From Verrucomicrobiota bacterium (GTDB taxonomy: Bacteria > Verrucomicrobiota > Verrucomicrobiia > CAIQCK01): a DNA stretch of 64,000 nt. Shown here one piece after another: positions 25,671 to 34,964 of the stretch. Below the pieces are notes generated by a model. That model did not search any database. It saw nothing but the letters and a program-made list of their open reading frames with translations, and was not told the origin of the DNA. Position 1 is the first letter of the stretch; each line of letters begins with the position of its first letter. Made by a program: the position numbers and the translations under genes. The stretch covers positions 124,001 to 188,000 of the forward strand of contig JACRJX010000025.1 of assembly GCA_016235595.1 (NCBI GenBank). Direction: 5' to 3'.

Positions 25671-28355
25671 TTATTCGAGCATCGCGCCAAGCTGCGCGGA
25701 CTGGCCTGGCCCCAGCCGCACCGTGGTGACTTTCCCTCCACAACGAACCTTGCATTCGCGTCCCGCGGTACTGCGGATCGTCGCGGACACAAGCTGGCCG
25801 TCCTTCCACGCAACGTCCACCACGTAGCCGCCACGGGCGCGCAGACCTTTCACGCTTCCGCTCGGCCACGCTTTCGGCAGCGCGGGCAACAGGTTGATCT
25901 CACCTTCGTGCGATTGAAGCATCATCTCGCAGACGCCGGCGGTGATGCCAAAGTTGCCGTCGATCTGCATCGGCGGATGCAGACCGAACAGATTCAGGCA
26001 CGTGTTGCGATTTGAGAACAGTTGCCGGAAGAGGCGGTGCGCATTCTCGCCATCGTGCAGGCGCGCATAGAGCGCCGTGCGCCACGCGAACGACCACTCG
26101 CGCACATCGGACTTCACATCCTCACCTCGCGCGACCAGCGACTTTTTCGCCGCCGCCGCAAACTCCGGCGTCTTGACGATACTGATCTGCTGGCCGGGAA
26201 AAACCGCGAACAGGTGCGAGGTGTGGCGATGATGATCGTTCGGGTCGTCGCGGTCCGTCATCCACTCCTGCAATTGGCCCCAACTGCCGACTTTCGGCCC
26301 GACAAGCTTATCGCGCATCGTGGCGATCTTCATGCGATAGGCCGCATCCACACCAAGCGTCTCACTCGCGGCAACGTAGTTATTGAACAGGTCCCAGACG
26401 ATTTGCTGGCAATAGCTGACGCCGTCCTCGTGCGGGCCGTGTTCGGGCGACCAGCCGTTGGGTACGACCAGCCGGCCGTCAGGAAGCGACTTCAGACGAT
26501 CCTCCCAGAATTCGCACGTCTCCTTCATGACGGGATACGCCACGCGCTTGAGCCACTGTTTGTCTCCGCCAAAAACGTAGTGCCACCAAAAATGCTGGCA
26601 ATACCACGCATTCGCTGGCACGTCCCACTGCCAGCCAATGTCGCCGTGGATGCCGTGCGAGGTGCGCACCGCCCAGCCGCGCGACTTGCCGGACACGGTC
26701 GCAAACCGTTTCTCTTCCGCCGTCGCCTTGCGCCACGGCTCAAGCTGGCTCGTGATCAGGTCGAACAACGTCGTGTGGCACTCGGCGAGGTTCGCCGGCT
26801 CCGCGAGCCAGTAGTTCATCTGGATGTTGATGTTCGCGTGATAATCGCTATGCCATGGCGGCTTGTTGCTGTCGTTCCACAACCCCTGCAGGTTCGCCGG
26901 CAGGCCACCGGACCGCGAGCAGGAGATCAGGAGGTAGCGGCCGTATTGGAACAACAACTCCTCCAAGTCCGGGTCGCCGCCCTGCTCTGCATGCAGCACC
27001 TTCCGCTGGTCAGTCGGCAGCGCAAGCCGGTCTGCTGGTGTCGCGCCGAGATCGAGCGACACACGATTGAAGAGTGACTGGAAATCCGCAACGTGCGCCG
27101 CCTTCAGTGCCTCGTAGTTCTTCTTCGCCGCCGCAGCAAGGCGCTTCTCAATCGCCGCGTGCGGGTCGTTGCCGCGATACTTCCTGCCGTAGTCCGCCAC
27201 GTAATCCGTGCCCGCTGCGACCAGCAGCGTGAGACTGTCACAGTTCTTGAATTCCAGCTTCCCGTCACCCACCGACACCGTTCCACCCTCCTTGAGCGCT
27301 ATCATCTTGGTCTCATACTTCAACCCATTGTCGAGTGCGCCGGAGAAACAGAGAGAGTCTCCTGTCGCAGTCGTCGTCTCCGTGTGAGCACCCTGGAGTC
27401 GCACAGCGCCGCTGCACGACGCCGGCCGGTCGGCAGAGAACCGCAGGACCATCACCCCGTCCGCGTGTGACGCAAACGCTTCGCGCCGATATGTGACGCC
27501 ACCAGACCGGTAGCTCACGTTGTGCGTCGCCGTCGCAATATCCAAAGAACGACGGTAATCCTGAACATTGAGAACCTCCTTGCCCGCCACAGCAGTCACA
27601 CCGGGGATCGCGATCTCCGCGACCTGAAAATGCCCAACGCCTTTGTTTGGCTCGAACGTCAGCCGATAGAAACGAAACGGTTTTGCGTTCTTGCACTCGT
27701 AGGTCTTCGTCAGGCCGCGTTTGGCAAAAGGCGGCTCGTGATCGTGACGGTCGAGCGTCGTCCACGACGCGGCGTCATTCGAGCCGGCAAGCTCCCACGT
27801 GGACGGATCCCGCGCCGGCACGTCCCGCGCGGAAGTGAGCGCATACCGCTCCACCATGCGAGCCTCCGGCAGGCGGAGTTCCCAGACCACCGGCCGGCCA
27901 TGGTGCTCGACGCACCACTTCGTGGCCGGGTCGCCGTCGCCCGCTTTCACCAGCTCTTCATGCGGGTAGAACGCCTGATGATCGCTGACGCACACTGCTG
28001 TTGGCGTGGTCACCGCATTCGCGCGGCCATCCGCCACGTCCACGAGCAGCTCGCCGAGCATTTGATACCAACCCATCTTCGAGTAATCGTCCGACGACAC
28101 TTCGACGCCCGTCCAGAGGCTGATCTCGTTGAGCACCACGCGCTCCTGGCTCGCCCCGGCATAGATCAACCCGCCAAACAGGCCGTCGCCAATCGGCAGC
28201 GCCTCGTTCATTCCCATCTTTGCAGGCTGCTGATACCAAAGCGTCAGGTTCTGCGCGGAGGACGCGGTGGCGGGCTCGACGCCAACGACCGTAATCGCCA
28301 GGACGGCGAAGCAGGCGACGAGGGGTTTGCTGATCAGCTTTCGTTTCGTGTTCAC
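25671..28355 (-). CDS. GH95 alpha-L-fucosidase with inserted discoidin-like domain
   Basis: An 894-residue exported protein with a signal peptide ending near ATASS. GH95 hallmarks are [40 protein letters not shown] and [18 protein letters not shown], with [18 protein letters not shown]. These enzymes invert terminal alpha-1,2-fucose (some act on galactose). The N-domain is split: after [11 protein letters not shown] (about 108) an F5/8-type-C-like segment runs to about 262, then the domain resumes with [13 protein letters not shown]. The inserted segment has [19 protein letters not shown] and FRFYRLTF, as in discoidin folds. Its likely role is glycan binding. Operon neighbours handle uptake. 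Confidence 0.88.
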   Translation of the reverse strand: MNTKRKLISKPLVACFAVLAITVVGVEPATASSAQNLTLWYQQPAKMGMNEALPIGDGLFGGLIYAGASQERVVLNEISLWTGVEVSSDDYSKMGWYQMLGELLVDVADGRANAVTTPTAVCVSDHQAFYPHEELVKAGDGDPATKWCVEHHGRPVVWELRLPEARMVERYALTSARDVPARDPSTWELAGSNDAASWTTLDRHDHEPPFAKRGLTKTYECKNAKPFRFYRLTFEPNKGVGHFQVAEIAIPGVTAVAGKEVLNVQDYRRSLDIATATHNVSYRSGGVTYRREAFASHADGVMVLRFSADRPASCSGAVRLQGAHTETTTATGDSLCFSGALDNGLKYETKMIALKEGGTVSVGDGKLEFKNCDSLTLLVAAGTDYVADYGRKYRGNDPHAAIEKRLAAAAKKNYEALKAAHVADFQSLFNRVSLDLGATPADRLALPTDQRKVLHAEQGGDPDLEELLFQYGRYLLISCSRSGGLPANLQGLWNDSNKPPWHSDYHANINIQMNYWLAEPANLAECHTTLFDLITSQLEPWRKATAEEKRFATVSGKSRGWAVRTSHGIHGDIGWQWDVPANAWYCQHFWWHYVFGGDKQWLKRVAYPVMKETCEFWEDRLKSLPDGRLVVPNGWSPEHGPHEDGVSYCQQIVWDLFNNYVAASETLGVDAAYRMKIATMRDKLVGPKVGSWGQLQEWMTDRDDPNDHHRHTSHLFAVFPGQQISIVKTPEFAAAAKKSLVARGEDVKSDVREWSFAWRTALYARLHDGENAHRLFRQLFSNRNTCLNLFGLHPPMQIDGNFGITAGVCEMMLQSHEGEINLLPALPKAWPSGSVKGLRARGGYVVDVAWKDGQLVSATIRSTAGRECKVRCGGKVTTVRLGPGQSAQLGAMLE

Positions 28356-28427
28356 GCGATACTCATTTCCAGCGCAGAACGAGACACGCCAGCCAACCGT
28401 CCTGCTTTGGTCCTGCCCAGATGACCC

Positions 28428-29123
28428 TCAATCAAGCGGCTTGATCTTGACGTTGCGGAAGTAGATCGGCGCGCCACCGTGCTTGCCCTGAAGTCCGATA
28501 TGGCCCTTGGTCGGCAATTCGGCCATCGGCCGGCTCAACCACGGCGGGATGTCGCTGCCGTCCGGGTTCTTCTTGGCGGAGGTCCATTGCTTGATATCGG
28601 CTTCGGTGACGAGTTCGCCGTTGAGCAACACGCAGATCATCGGCCCTTTGCAGACAACGGTCATCCGGTTCCACTCGCCGGCCTTCTTGACGGCCTGCTT
28701 CTTCGGCGCGGACCGCCCGAAAAGGCCGCCGCATTTCCAAGTGGCTGCCGCTTTCGCCCACTTGGGCGCGCCGTCGTCGAGAATCTGAATCTCCACCGAA
28801 TTCGGAATCCAGTTCTTCATGTCGGAGGCATAGACGATCACACCGCTGTTGGCCGCCTCGCCATTCTTGAACTCCAGATCGAGGATGAAGTTCTCGTACT
28901 GCTTCTGCGTCCAGATGCACTCGTCCTTCGACGCCGTCAGCAAGCCGTCCTCGAAGAACCAGATGCCTTTGGAAAACGTCGCGTTGGACAAATCTGCGTT
29001 GAACATGCTCTCCCAGCCTGCGGAGTCGGGGTGTGTCTTTGGCGGCACGGCATCGCCCGCGCCCGCCGTCGCAACCCATCCCAAACAAATCGCCATCACC
29101 ACGACCATCATTTTCTTCGTCAT
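28428..29123 (-). CDS. Exported DUF1080 (3-keto-disaccharide hydrolase-like) protein
   Basis: The 231-residue protein has a signal peptide (MTKKMMVVVMAICLGWVATAG) and the concanavalin-like DUF1080 fold: GWESMFNADLSNA, FEDGLLTASKDECIWT, FILDLEFKNGEAANSGVIVY, GEWNRMTVVCKG, and HIGLQGKHGGAPIYFRNVKI at the end. The family includes 3-keto-glucoside hydrolases. The ATG at 29123 follows an AGGAGAAGACA site; a longer frame from 29207 lacks one. It lies just upstream of the GH95 gene. Confidence 0.86.
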   Translation of the reverse strand: MTKKMMVVVMAICLGWVATAGAGDAVPPKTHPDSAGWESMFNADLSNATFSKGIWFFEDGLLTASKDECIWTQKQYENFILDLEFKNGEAANSGVIVYASDMKNWIPNSVEIQILDDGAPKWAKAAATWKCGGLFGRSAPKKQAVKKAGEWNRMTVVCKGPMICVLLNGELVTEADIKQWTSAKKNPDGSDIPPWLSRPMAELPTKGHIGLQGKHGGAPIYFRNVKIKPLD

Positions 29124-29228
29124 TGTCTTCTCCTGTCTTCGCTGTGAACTGTCGGCGTTGAGAAACTCGTGTTCAGTCTGCCAGAGGGGAATGTGTTCGC
29201 GCAACAAGAACGACCGGGCGCCGCACTG

Positions 29229-29951
29229 TCATGGAGTCGTCGCCGCAGGCTGTTCCTGATTCGGACGGATCATGATGGTGACGCCCTGCGGGTTCTGCTG
29301 CAAGCCGTCGAACATCCGCTGGAGCTTCATCCGAAACTCCTCGTCCTGCTGTGCCCGCTGGCCCAACTGGTCAAGCCTCGTCGCGGAAATCATCTGGCTA
29401 TTGCCGTCCGCATCCGTGCAGGAGAACTGGATGGTCACTTTGTCGCCCTTCAGTCCACGGAACGGGTTGCGTTCATGGGCCGCAGCCGCCGCGGCGGCTC
29501 CGTCCGCGTCCATGTTCTCCAACACGATGCAATAAGCCGTCTTCGTCACACCTTTCTGGATAAGGTCGAGCCGCACCTGCGTGCCGAAGTTGCGACGGTT
29601 CAGCACCGTCTGAAATTCCTGCGGGCTGGCCACTGGCTGACCGTCGGCGCGAATAATGATGTCCGACCGTTCCAAACCGGCAACCGCCGCCGGACTTTCC
29701 TTCGCGATACCCTGAACCATGATCCCCTGCCCCGCTGGCAGCTTCGGCAAATGTGAGCGGACAATGTCCGGTATCGGCTCCGTGGTCACACCGATCCATT
29801 TCGGTGGCTGTCGAAGCGGCATCGCCGGCGGCTGTTTCACTGCGGCCGTATCGCGCTGTCCTTCAGCCGCACATACATCCCCTGTCCCAAACCAGCAACC
29901 AGTCCCCACCATCATCACGAGCAATCCACCCGCAAATCGCAACGTCTTCAT
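29229..29951 (-). CDS. Exported PDZ-domain protein
   Basis: About 240 residues with a signal peptide-like start (KTLRFAGGLLVMMVGTGCWFG; the Cys may be a lipidation site). One PDZ domain covers roughly 50-135: WIGVTTEPIPDIVRSHL, GIMVQGIAKESPAAVAGL, RSDIIIRADGQPVASPQEF. There is no protease domain. An Ala-rich linker and a charged C-terminal region with Gln-rich segments follow. Probably a periplasmic scaffold or adaptor. The start at 29951 is preferred on signal-peptide grounds; no ribosome site is obvious. Confidence 0.7.
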   Translation of the reverse strand: MKTLRFAGGLLVMMVGTGCWFGTGDVCAAEGQRDTAAVKQPPAMPLRQPPKWIGVTTEPIPDIVRSHLPKLPAGQGIMVQGIAKESPAAVAGLERSDIIIRADGQPVASPQEFQTVLNRRNFGTQVRLDLIQKGVTKTAYCIVLENMDADGAAAAAAAHERNPFRGLKGDKVTIQFSCTDADGNSQMISATRLDQLGQRAQQDEEFRMKLQRMFDGLQQNPQGVTIMIRPNQEQPAATTP

Positions 29952-30074
29952 GTCGCGCAGTCTGCCAGACCCGAGAATAATCGTCCAATAGGAACCGCAA
30001 CATCCACTTGTCATCAACCGCGCTCATGCCAGCCGCAGGATTGGCGGCGGCCACTCAGGTTGCAGCGAGCCAGC

Positions 30075-30587
30075 CTACGATTGCCGCAGTCGCGCCCGCC
30101 AATCGTCAAGGACTTGACGTTCGTGCTTGAAGGCCATCGTCGCAGGCAATGCGTCGGGCGCAAACCACCCGATCTCGCTGGCGTCGTCGGCGGCACGCGG
30201 CTCGGCGTCGTCCAGCGGCTCGGCGATATAGTAGATGTTCAGCGTCCACTCGTCCGCGTCATCGCCGCCGTAGCAGTCCATGTAGATGCCGAACAGTCCG
30301 ACGAGCCGCACATGCAAGCCGGTTTCCTCAAGAATCTCACGGCGAGCGCCGACTTCGGGGTGCTCGTTCTCGTGCAGAAAACCGCCGGGAGTGTCCCAAT
30401 GGCCCTTGAACGGCTCGATCGCACGGCGTACCAGCAGCACCCGCCCGTTGCGCACCACCAGCGCGCCGGCGCACGGCTTGGAGTTACGGAAATGCTCGGC
30501 GCCGCACGACTTGCATTTCTGTGAGCGATGACGCTCCGTTGCCGGAGCCAGCGCGCCGCCGCAAGCAGAGCAGAATTTTCGTTGCAT
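30075..30587 (-). CDS. Nudix hydrolase with N-terminal zinc ribbon
   Basis: The 170-residue protein starts MQRKFCSACGGAL and has CKSCGAEHF, a four-cysteine zinc ribbon as in NudC-like proteins. It is followed by a Nudix domain with the box GGFLHENEHPEVGARREILEETGL split across 110-135 of the longer frame. It hydrolyses a nucleoside diphosphate derivative; the exact substrate is unclear. It starts 44 bases after pckG on the same strand. A frame extending upstream to 30683 would overlap pckG and is probably not used. Confidence 0.85.
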   Translation of the reverse strand: MQRKFCSACGGALAPATERHRSQKCKSCGAEHFRNSKPCAGALVVRNGRVLLVRRAIEPFKGHWDTPGGFLHENEHPEVGARREILEETGLHVRLVGLFGIYMDCYGGDDADEWTLNIYYIAEPLDDAEPRAADDASEIGWFAPDALPATMAFKHERQVLDDWRARLRQS

Positions 30588-30631
30588 GGCAGGTCGTGGT
30601 GCTTGCGCGGCTGCCGCGCACGCTCTCTGCG

Positions 30632-32416
30632 TTACGGCTTCGAAGCGAGCAAACGTTGACGAAGCTGTTCGTGCTGCACCCACAACTGATCGGGCAACCG
30701 CGAGCCAAACTGGTCAAAGAATTTCTTCACCGAGTCGAGTTCTGCCAGCCACTCCTTCTTGTTCACCGCCAGCAGCCGATCCATGGATCCCGCAGGCAGT
30801 TTCAGGCCGGTCATGTCGATGTCCTTCGGGTTGGGCACGTAGCCGATGGGCGTCTTCACACCCGCAACTGCATTTCGGGATCGGGCCAGGATCCACTCGA
30901 TGATGCGCAGGTTCTCGCCGAAACCGGGCCACAGGAACCTGCCCTTCTCGTCGGTGCGGAACCAGTTGACGTGGAAAATTTTCGGTTGCCGCCGAATGTG
31001 CTCGCCCATGTCGAACCAGTGGCCGAAGTAATCCGCCATGTTGTAGCCGCAGAACGGCAGCATCGCCATCGGGTCGCGCCGGATTTCGCCAATCGCGCCG
31101 ACCTGCGCCGCCGTGCGCTCGCTCGCCATGGTCGCGCCCATGAACACGCCATGTTCCCAGTTCATCGCCTCATACACCAACGGCGCCAGTGTCGCGCGGC
31201 GACCGCCGAAGATGATCGCGGAAATCGGCACGCCGTGATGCTGGTCATAACGGAACGAGTGCGTTGGACAATTGGTGAACGGCGCAGTGAATCGGCTGTT
31301 CGGATGGCTGGAAAGGATCGCCTTGCCGTCCGGCTCGGTCATGCCGGGCCGCCACTTCTTGCCCTGCCAGTCCAATGCCTTGGGAGGCGCCGGATCGTCG
31401 TGCCCTTCCCACCATACGGTGCCATCGGGCCGCATGGCGACGTTGGTGAAAATCGTGTCCTGCTTGACCGTGAGCATCGCGTTCGGATTGGTGCGCATGT
31501 TTGTGCCAGGCACCACGCCAAAGAAGCCCATCTCCGGATTCACCGCCCAAAGCTGGCCATCGGTATCCACGCGCATCCACGAGATGTCATCGCCGACCGT
31601 CCAGATGCGGTAGCCTTTCCGCTTCAGACCTTCCGGCGGCAGCAGCATCGCCAGATTGGTCTTGCCGCAGGCGCTTGGAAACGCAGCGGCCACATACAGG
31701 TTGCGGCCGCCCGGCTCTTCGACGCCAAGAATCAACATGTGTTCCGCCAGCCATTTCTCCCGCTGCGCCAGCACACTGGCGATGCGCAACGCAAGGCACT
31801 TCTTGCCCAGCAGCACGTTGCCACCGTAACCGCTGCCGACCGACCAGATGGCGTTGTCTTCCGGAAAATGCAGAATCAACCGGCGATTGACGTCGAGGTC
31901 CGCCTTGCTGTGCAAGCACTTCGTGAAATCCCCCTCCGGCCCAAGCGCGTTCAACGGAGTCTCGCCCATGCGCGTCATAATCCGCATGTTCAACACGACG
32001 TAAATGCTGTCGGTTAACTCGATGCCGATTTTGGAGAACGGCGACCCGATCGGCCCCATCGCGAACGGTACCACGTACATCGTCCGGCCTTTCATCGCGC
32101 CGCTGAAGAGTTCACGGGCTTTGCGATAGGCTTCGCGCGGGCTCATCCAGTTATTGGTCGGGCCGGCGTCGCCTTGGAAGCTGGTGCAAATGTAGGTCAG
32201 GTGTTCCGTGCGGGCGACATCGTTCCTCGCGGTGCGATGCAGATAGCAGCCAGGCATCTTGCGCTGGTTCAGCTCAATAAGTTCGCCTGTCTTCAGCGCC
32301 TCCGCCGTCAATCGGTCGCGCTCCTCCTCCGAGCCATCGCACCAATAGACATGATCAGGCTGGCACATCGCGGCCATCCGATCCACCCATTCCTTTACAT
32401 GCGGATACTTGATCAT
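30632..32416 (-). CDS. pckG: Phosphoenolpyruvate carboxykinase (GTP)
   Basis: Converts oxaloacetate and GTP to phosphoenolpyruvate, the gateway to gluconeogenesis. The 594-residue protein has the GTP-type kinase loop FPSACGKTNLAM with its hyperreactive Cys, MKGRTMYVVPFAMGPIGSPF in the N-domain, GDDISWM for metal binding, and FGGRRATLAPLVYEA further on. Length fits the GTP-dependent family and not the ATP-dependent one. A TTGACG lies at 32454-32449 on the minus strand but lacks a good -10 box. Confidence 0.96.
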   Translation of the reverse strand: MIKYPHVKEWVDRMAAMCQPDHVYWCDGSEEERDRLTAEALKTGELIELNQRKMPGCYLHRTARNDVARTEHLTYICTSFQGDAGPTNNWMSPREAYRKARELFSGAMKGRTMYVVPFAMGPIGSPFSKIGIELTDSIYVVLNMRIMTRMGETPLNALGPEGDFTKCLHSKADLDVNRRLILHFPEDNAIWSVGSGYGGNVLLGKKCLALRIASVLAQREKWLAEHMLILGVEEPGGRNLYVAAAFPSACGKTNLAMLLPPEGLKRKGYRIWTVGDDISWMRVDTDGQLWAVNPEMGFFGVVPGTNMRTNPNAMLTVKQDTIFTNVAMRPDGTVWWEGHDDPAPPKALDWQGKKWRPGMTEPDGKAILSSHPNSRFTAPFTNCPTHSFRYDQHHGVPISAIIFGGRRATLAPLVYEAMNWEHGVFMGATMASERTAAQVGAIGEIRRDPMAMLPFCGYNMADYFGHWFDMGEHIRRQPKIFHVNWFRTDEKGRFLWPGFGENLRIIEWILARSRNAVAGVKTPIGYVPNPKDIDMTGLKLPAGSMDRLLAVNKKEWLAELDSVKKFFDQFGSRLPDQLWVQHEQLRQRLLASKP

Positions 32417-32725
32417 AGTGGGTAATCACTTACACGAATCCCCGGCCTCGTCAACATTTGCTTCGCATTTTGCCGATATTTCTGCGGTGTCACCCACCCG
32501 ACAGAATTTGGCGGCTGTGGAATGTGACACCGCCATGCAACCACATCCCGTTCCCGAACGAGCGTCTCATATCTGCTTTCACACGATTGGCCGATCGCGC
32601 GATCTTCATTTCCGCTTGTGGCCACGGAAGGAGGAATGTAACGTGCCCGTATTAATTATGAAGAAACGCGGTGGAAATTGCCCCCCCGAGAAGCAGGTAG
32701 CAGGTGGAGTGAGAGCCGCAAGCAA
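32417..32725. other. Non-coding gap of 309 bases
   Basis: The region separates the divergent pckG and the legumain-like gene. It contains a GGAAGGAGGAATG string followed at once by a stop codon, and a run of seven C. I see no RNA gene or convincing promoter on either strand apart from the lone TTGACG noted for pckG. Confidence 0.4.
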
Positions 32726-33604
32726 ATGGCTATGAGGTTTTTTCCTGCCAAATGGATGAGGATGTGTGTGGCGGCCGGCCTCATCCTTCTTTCAACCAAA
32801 CCGGTTTCAGCAGAGAACTACGCCCTGGTGTTCAGCGGCGGCTGGAATACACCCAACAACCACGACCGCTATTACGAGGAAACCCTGCGGATCTGGCAGG
32901 ACCTTGTGAGTTGCTGGGGGTACGACGTGAACAACGTGTATGTGTTGTTTGCCGATGGCACAAACCCGGCCATTGACCGCTCCAGTGGCGTGAGTTCGGA
33001 CTGGAGCTCGATTGTCAGCGCCGGTGGGAACATCAGCGCTGCCACGACAAACGATTTCAAGAATGTGATTCAAACCATCGGCAGCAGCATGGTAAGCGGG
33101 AGTGACAGTTTTTTCTTCTGGTCGTTTGACCATGGATCCCAAACCGAACCCCCTGTCATGGGCAGCGGTTCGTTGTGCGCGTGGAACTCTGAATCCATCT
33201 ATTCCAGCGAATTCACCACTTACCTGGACCCGGTGCTAAGCAAGACGCCTGCTTGGGATGCTTACATCTTCACGCAATGCTACGCCGGCGACATGGCCAA
33301 CAGCCTGGGCATTACTTCCGGTAGCACCAATCGGTTCACCGCCTGGGCTGCGGCATGGAATGAAGTGTCGTATGATAGAGGGTTTGCCGACGCATGGGCC
33401 AGCGGCATGGAAGCAGGCCACACGCTAACACAGACTTTGGGGACCTACGCCGTGAACAATGACCCATTTGGTCCCAATGGGACCAAGGAGGAAACTCCCG
33501 GGTGGGTTGGCGGCCTATTTTCCATGGCCGTGCCGGAACCGGGATCGGGATTGTTGTTGCTCCTCTCCTGGGGAGTTGTTCGCGCCACCCGTCGCAAGAG
33601 GTGA
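32726..33604 (+). CDS. PEP-CTERM-anchored legumain-like (C13/caspase-fold) cysteine protease
   Basis: The 292-residue protein has a signal peptide ending KPVSA, then a caspase-fold domain: NYALVFSGGWNTPNNHDRYY, VNNVYVLFADGTNP, FFFWSFDHGSQ with His136, and DAYIFTQCYAGDMA with Cys185. DHGS matches legumains exactly, and the His/Cys spacing fits clan CD. The C-terminus carries a PEP-CTERM tail: VPEPGSG, a hydrophobic helix and ATRRKR, for sorting and cleavage by exosortase. No exosortase gene is in the window. The start at ATG 32726 best fits the signal peptide. Confidence 0.75.
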   Translation: MAMRFFPAKWMRMCVAAGLILLSTKPVSAENYALVFSGGWNTPNNHDRYYEETLRIWQDLVSCWGYDVNNVYVLFADGTNPAIDRSSGVSSDWSSIVSAGGNISAATTNDFKNVIQTIGSSMVSGSDSFFFWSFDHGSQTEPPVMGSGSLCAWNSESIYSSEFTTYLDPVLSKTPAWDAYIFTQCYAGDMANSLGITSGSTNRFTAWAAAWNEVSYDRGFADAWASGMEAGHTLTQTLGTYAVNNDPFGPNGTKEETPGWVGGLFSMAVPEPGSGLLLLLSWGVVRATRRKR

Positions 33605-33705
33605 CCGCGCGTCGTCCGCGCTTGCATCGCCGCGATCATCAATACCGGAAGCGGCCAAACGCTCCTTGGCGCACTGAAAGTCCCGTCCCGTTTTGTCATA
33701 TGCTG

Positions 33706-33725
33706 GCAGGTTGCGATGAACCTGC
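33706..33725. promoter_or_regulatory. Palindromic operator candidate
   Basis: GCAGGTT and AACCTGC form a perfect 7-bp inverted repeat with a 6-base centre. It overlaps the -35 box at 33711-33716, so a repressor bound here would block transcription. It could instead be a weak hairpin at the end of the upstream gene, but no T run follows. Confidence 0.45.
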
Positions 33726-33739
33726 AAACCAGATATCAT
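33711..33739 (+). promoter_or_regulatory. Promoter of the two-gene unknown operon
   Basis: TTGCGA at 33711-33716, a 17-base spacer and TATCAT at 33734-33739 (5 of 6 consensus). Transcription would begin around 33746, only a few bases before the ATG at 33753, implying a nearly leaderless message. Confidence 0.6.
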
Positions 33740-33752
33740 AGTGCACAAGGCC

Positions 33753-34175
33753 ATGCTCGAATCCTCAGGACATCAGCCAAAACCTCTCTCGAATGAGGAA
33801 TATCAGCGAGAGTTCCAGCGTTTGGTCCGCGAGATGGAGGAGCGGCTTGAGATTGGCGATTCTCCCCGGGAACAGTTGCTTTTCGCGATGGGCGTGATTG
33901 AGCAAGAGATGAACGGCAACGGAGGCTGTCACTGGGTGGAGGAGGATTACGCGGACTATATGGACACGCTCCGCAACGCCCTGACAAGCGAAACGAGTTT
34001 CTCTGCGGAGCAGTTGGGCAGGATCCGATGGGCATTGGATGAGATTCTTGCCTGCGGTCGCGAACTTGAGAGCGTCGGGGAGTCAGACCGCAATGCAACC
34101 GAGGCGATTGATTACCTGATCGCGCGCGTTGTGGATTGGTGCCACCTGCATGCGGCGGAGGGGCAAGTCGGATGA
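33753..34175 (+). CDS. Unknown small acidic protein
   Basis: About 140 residues, no signal peptide, predicted mostly helical and acidic: EEYQREFQRLVREMEERLEIGD, QLLFAMGVIEQEMNGNGG, HWVEEDYADYMDTLRNAL. I do not recognise the family. I prefer the ATG at 33753 because a GTG at 33741 would lie directly against the -10 box. The next gene starts 27 bases after the stop, so the pair is probably one operon. Lower GC than neighbouring metabolic genes. Confidence 0.6.
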   Translation: MLESSGHQPKPLSNEEYQREFQRLVREMEERLEIGDSPREQLLFAMGVIEQEMNGNGGCHWVEEDYADYMDTLRNALTSETSFSAEQLGRIRWALDEILACGRELESVGESDRNATEAIDYLIARVVDWCHLHAAEGQVG

Positions 34176-34202
34176 ATGAGGATGTTGGGTGGGAGAATTG
34201 AC

Positions 34203-34898
34203 ATGAAAACACTGGCAACCATTGTCCTTATGACCACCGTTGCAGCGTCGGATGCGCTCGCCACGGCACAGTATCCAGACCGGATAATCTATGATGGCAA
34301 GGAATACAGTCTCCACACAAACCCCATGGAGTCGTATTTCGAGAAGCATCCGGACAAGCGGCCGACGGGCGAAACCCGGTCCACGGCCCTATGGCGAGGT
34401 TATGTGGCAACCTTTGAGGTGAAGGACAAGAGCCTCGTCTTGAAAGATATTAAAATCCAAGTGAGCACAAAGACCGGGGATGGCCAACACGACCTCACAT
34501 GGAAATCCGTGAAAGACACACTGATTCCCGAGGGGCAGGTTCTGCAAATCAACTGGTTCACGGGCATACTGGTGCTTCCCTACGGCGAGTTGGTGAGATA
34601 CGTGCACATGGGATATGGGTCAACCTATAGCAACTACATCCTCCTTGAGATCAAGAGTGGCAAACTCACAGGCGAGCGGAAACTCGACCACAAGCAATAC
34701 GACCTGTTCAGGGAGAAACAGTTTCAGGCATTCAAAAAGACAGCGGCTTACAACAAACACGTGGCAGAACTGAAGAAGCATGGCGATTCCCAGGAATTCA
34801 TCGATTCCTTCCTTCGCCGTTTCGTGGTGAATTACACGTCCGAGTTTCTTGACGAAGAAGAACCCACCCCAAAGAACAATAGCGGCGTCAAGAAATAG
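34203..34898 (+). CDS. Unknown exported protein
   Basis: About 231 residues with an N-terminal signal peptide (MKTLATIVLMTTVAASDALA) and then YPDRIIYDGKEYSLHTNPME, GETRSTALWRGYVATFEVKD, and a Lys-rich helical C-terminal part ending EEEPTPKNNSGVKK. I have a memory of similar unannotated proteins in other bacteria but cannot name the family. A GGGAG sequence precedes the chosen ATG. With the preceding gene it forms a two-gene unit of cytoplasmic plus exported proteins; function unknown. Confidence 0.6.
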   Translation: MKTLATIVLMTTVAASDALATAQYPDRIIYDGKEYSLHTNPMESYFEKHPDKRPTGETRSTALWRGYVATFEVKDKSLVLKDIKIQVSTKTGDGQHDLTWKSVKDTLIPEGQVLQINWFTGILVLPYGELVRYVHMGYGSTYSNYILLEIKSGKLTGERKLDHKQYDLFREKQFQAFKKTAAYNKHVAELKKHGDSQEFIDSFLRRFVVNYTSEFLDEEEPTPKNNSGVKK

Positions 34899-34964
34899 CC
34901 ACACTTCGAGCGCCCATTCCTTGCGCGACGAGGTGCGTGTTGTCTTCCCTGGTCAAAATCACTT

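Noticed and set aside
33468..33486. Perfect 8-bp hairpin TTGGTCCC-AAT-GGGACCAA as a terminator
   Set aside because: It is inside the protease coding region, more than 100 bases before its stop, and no T run follows.
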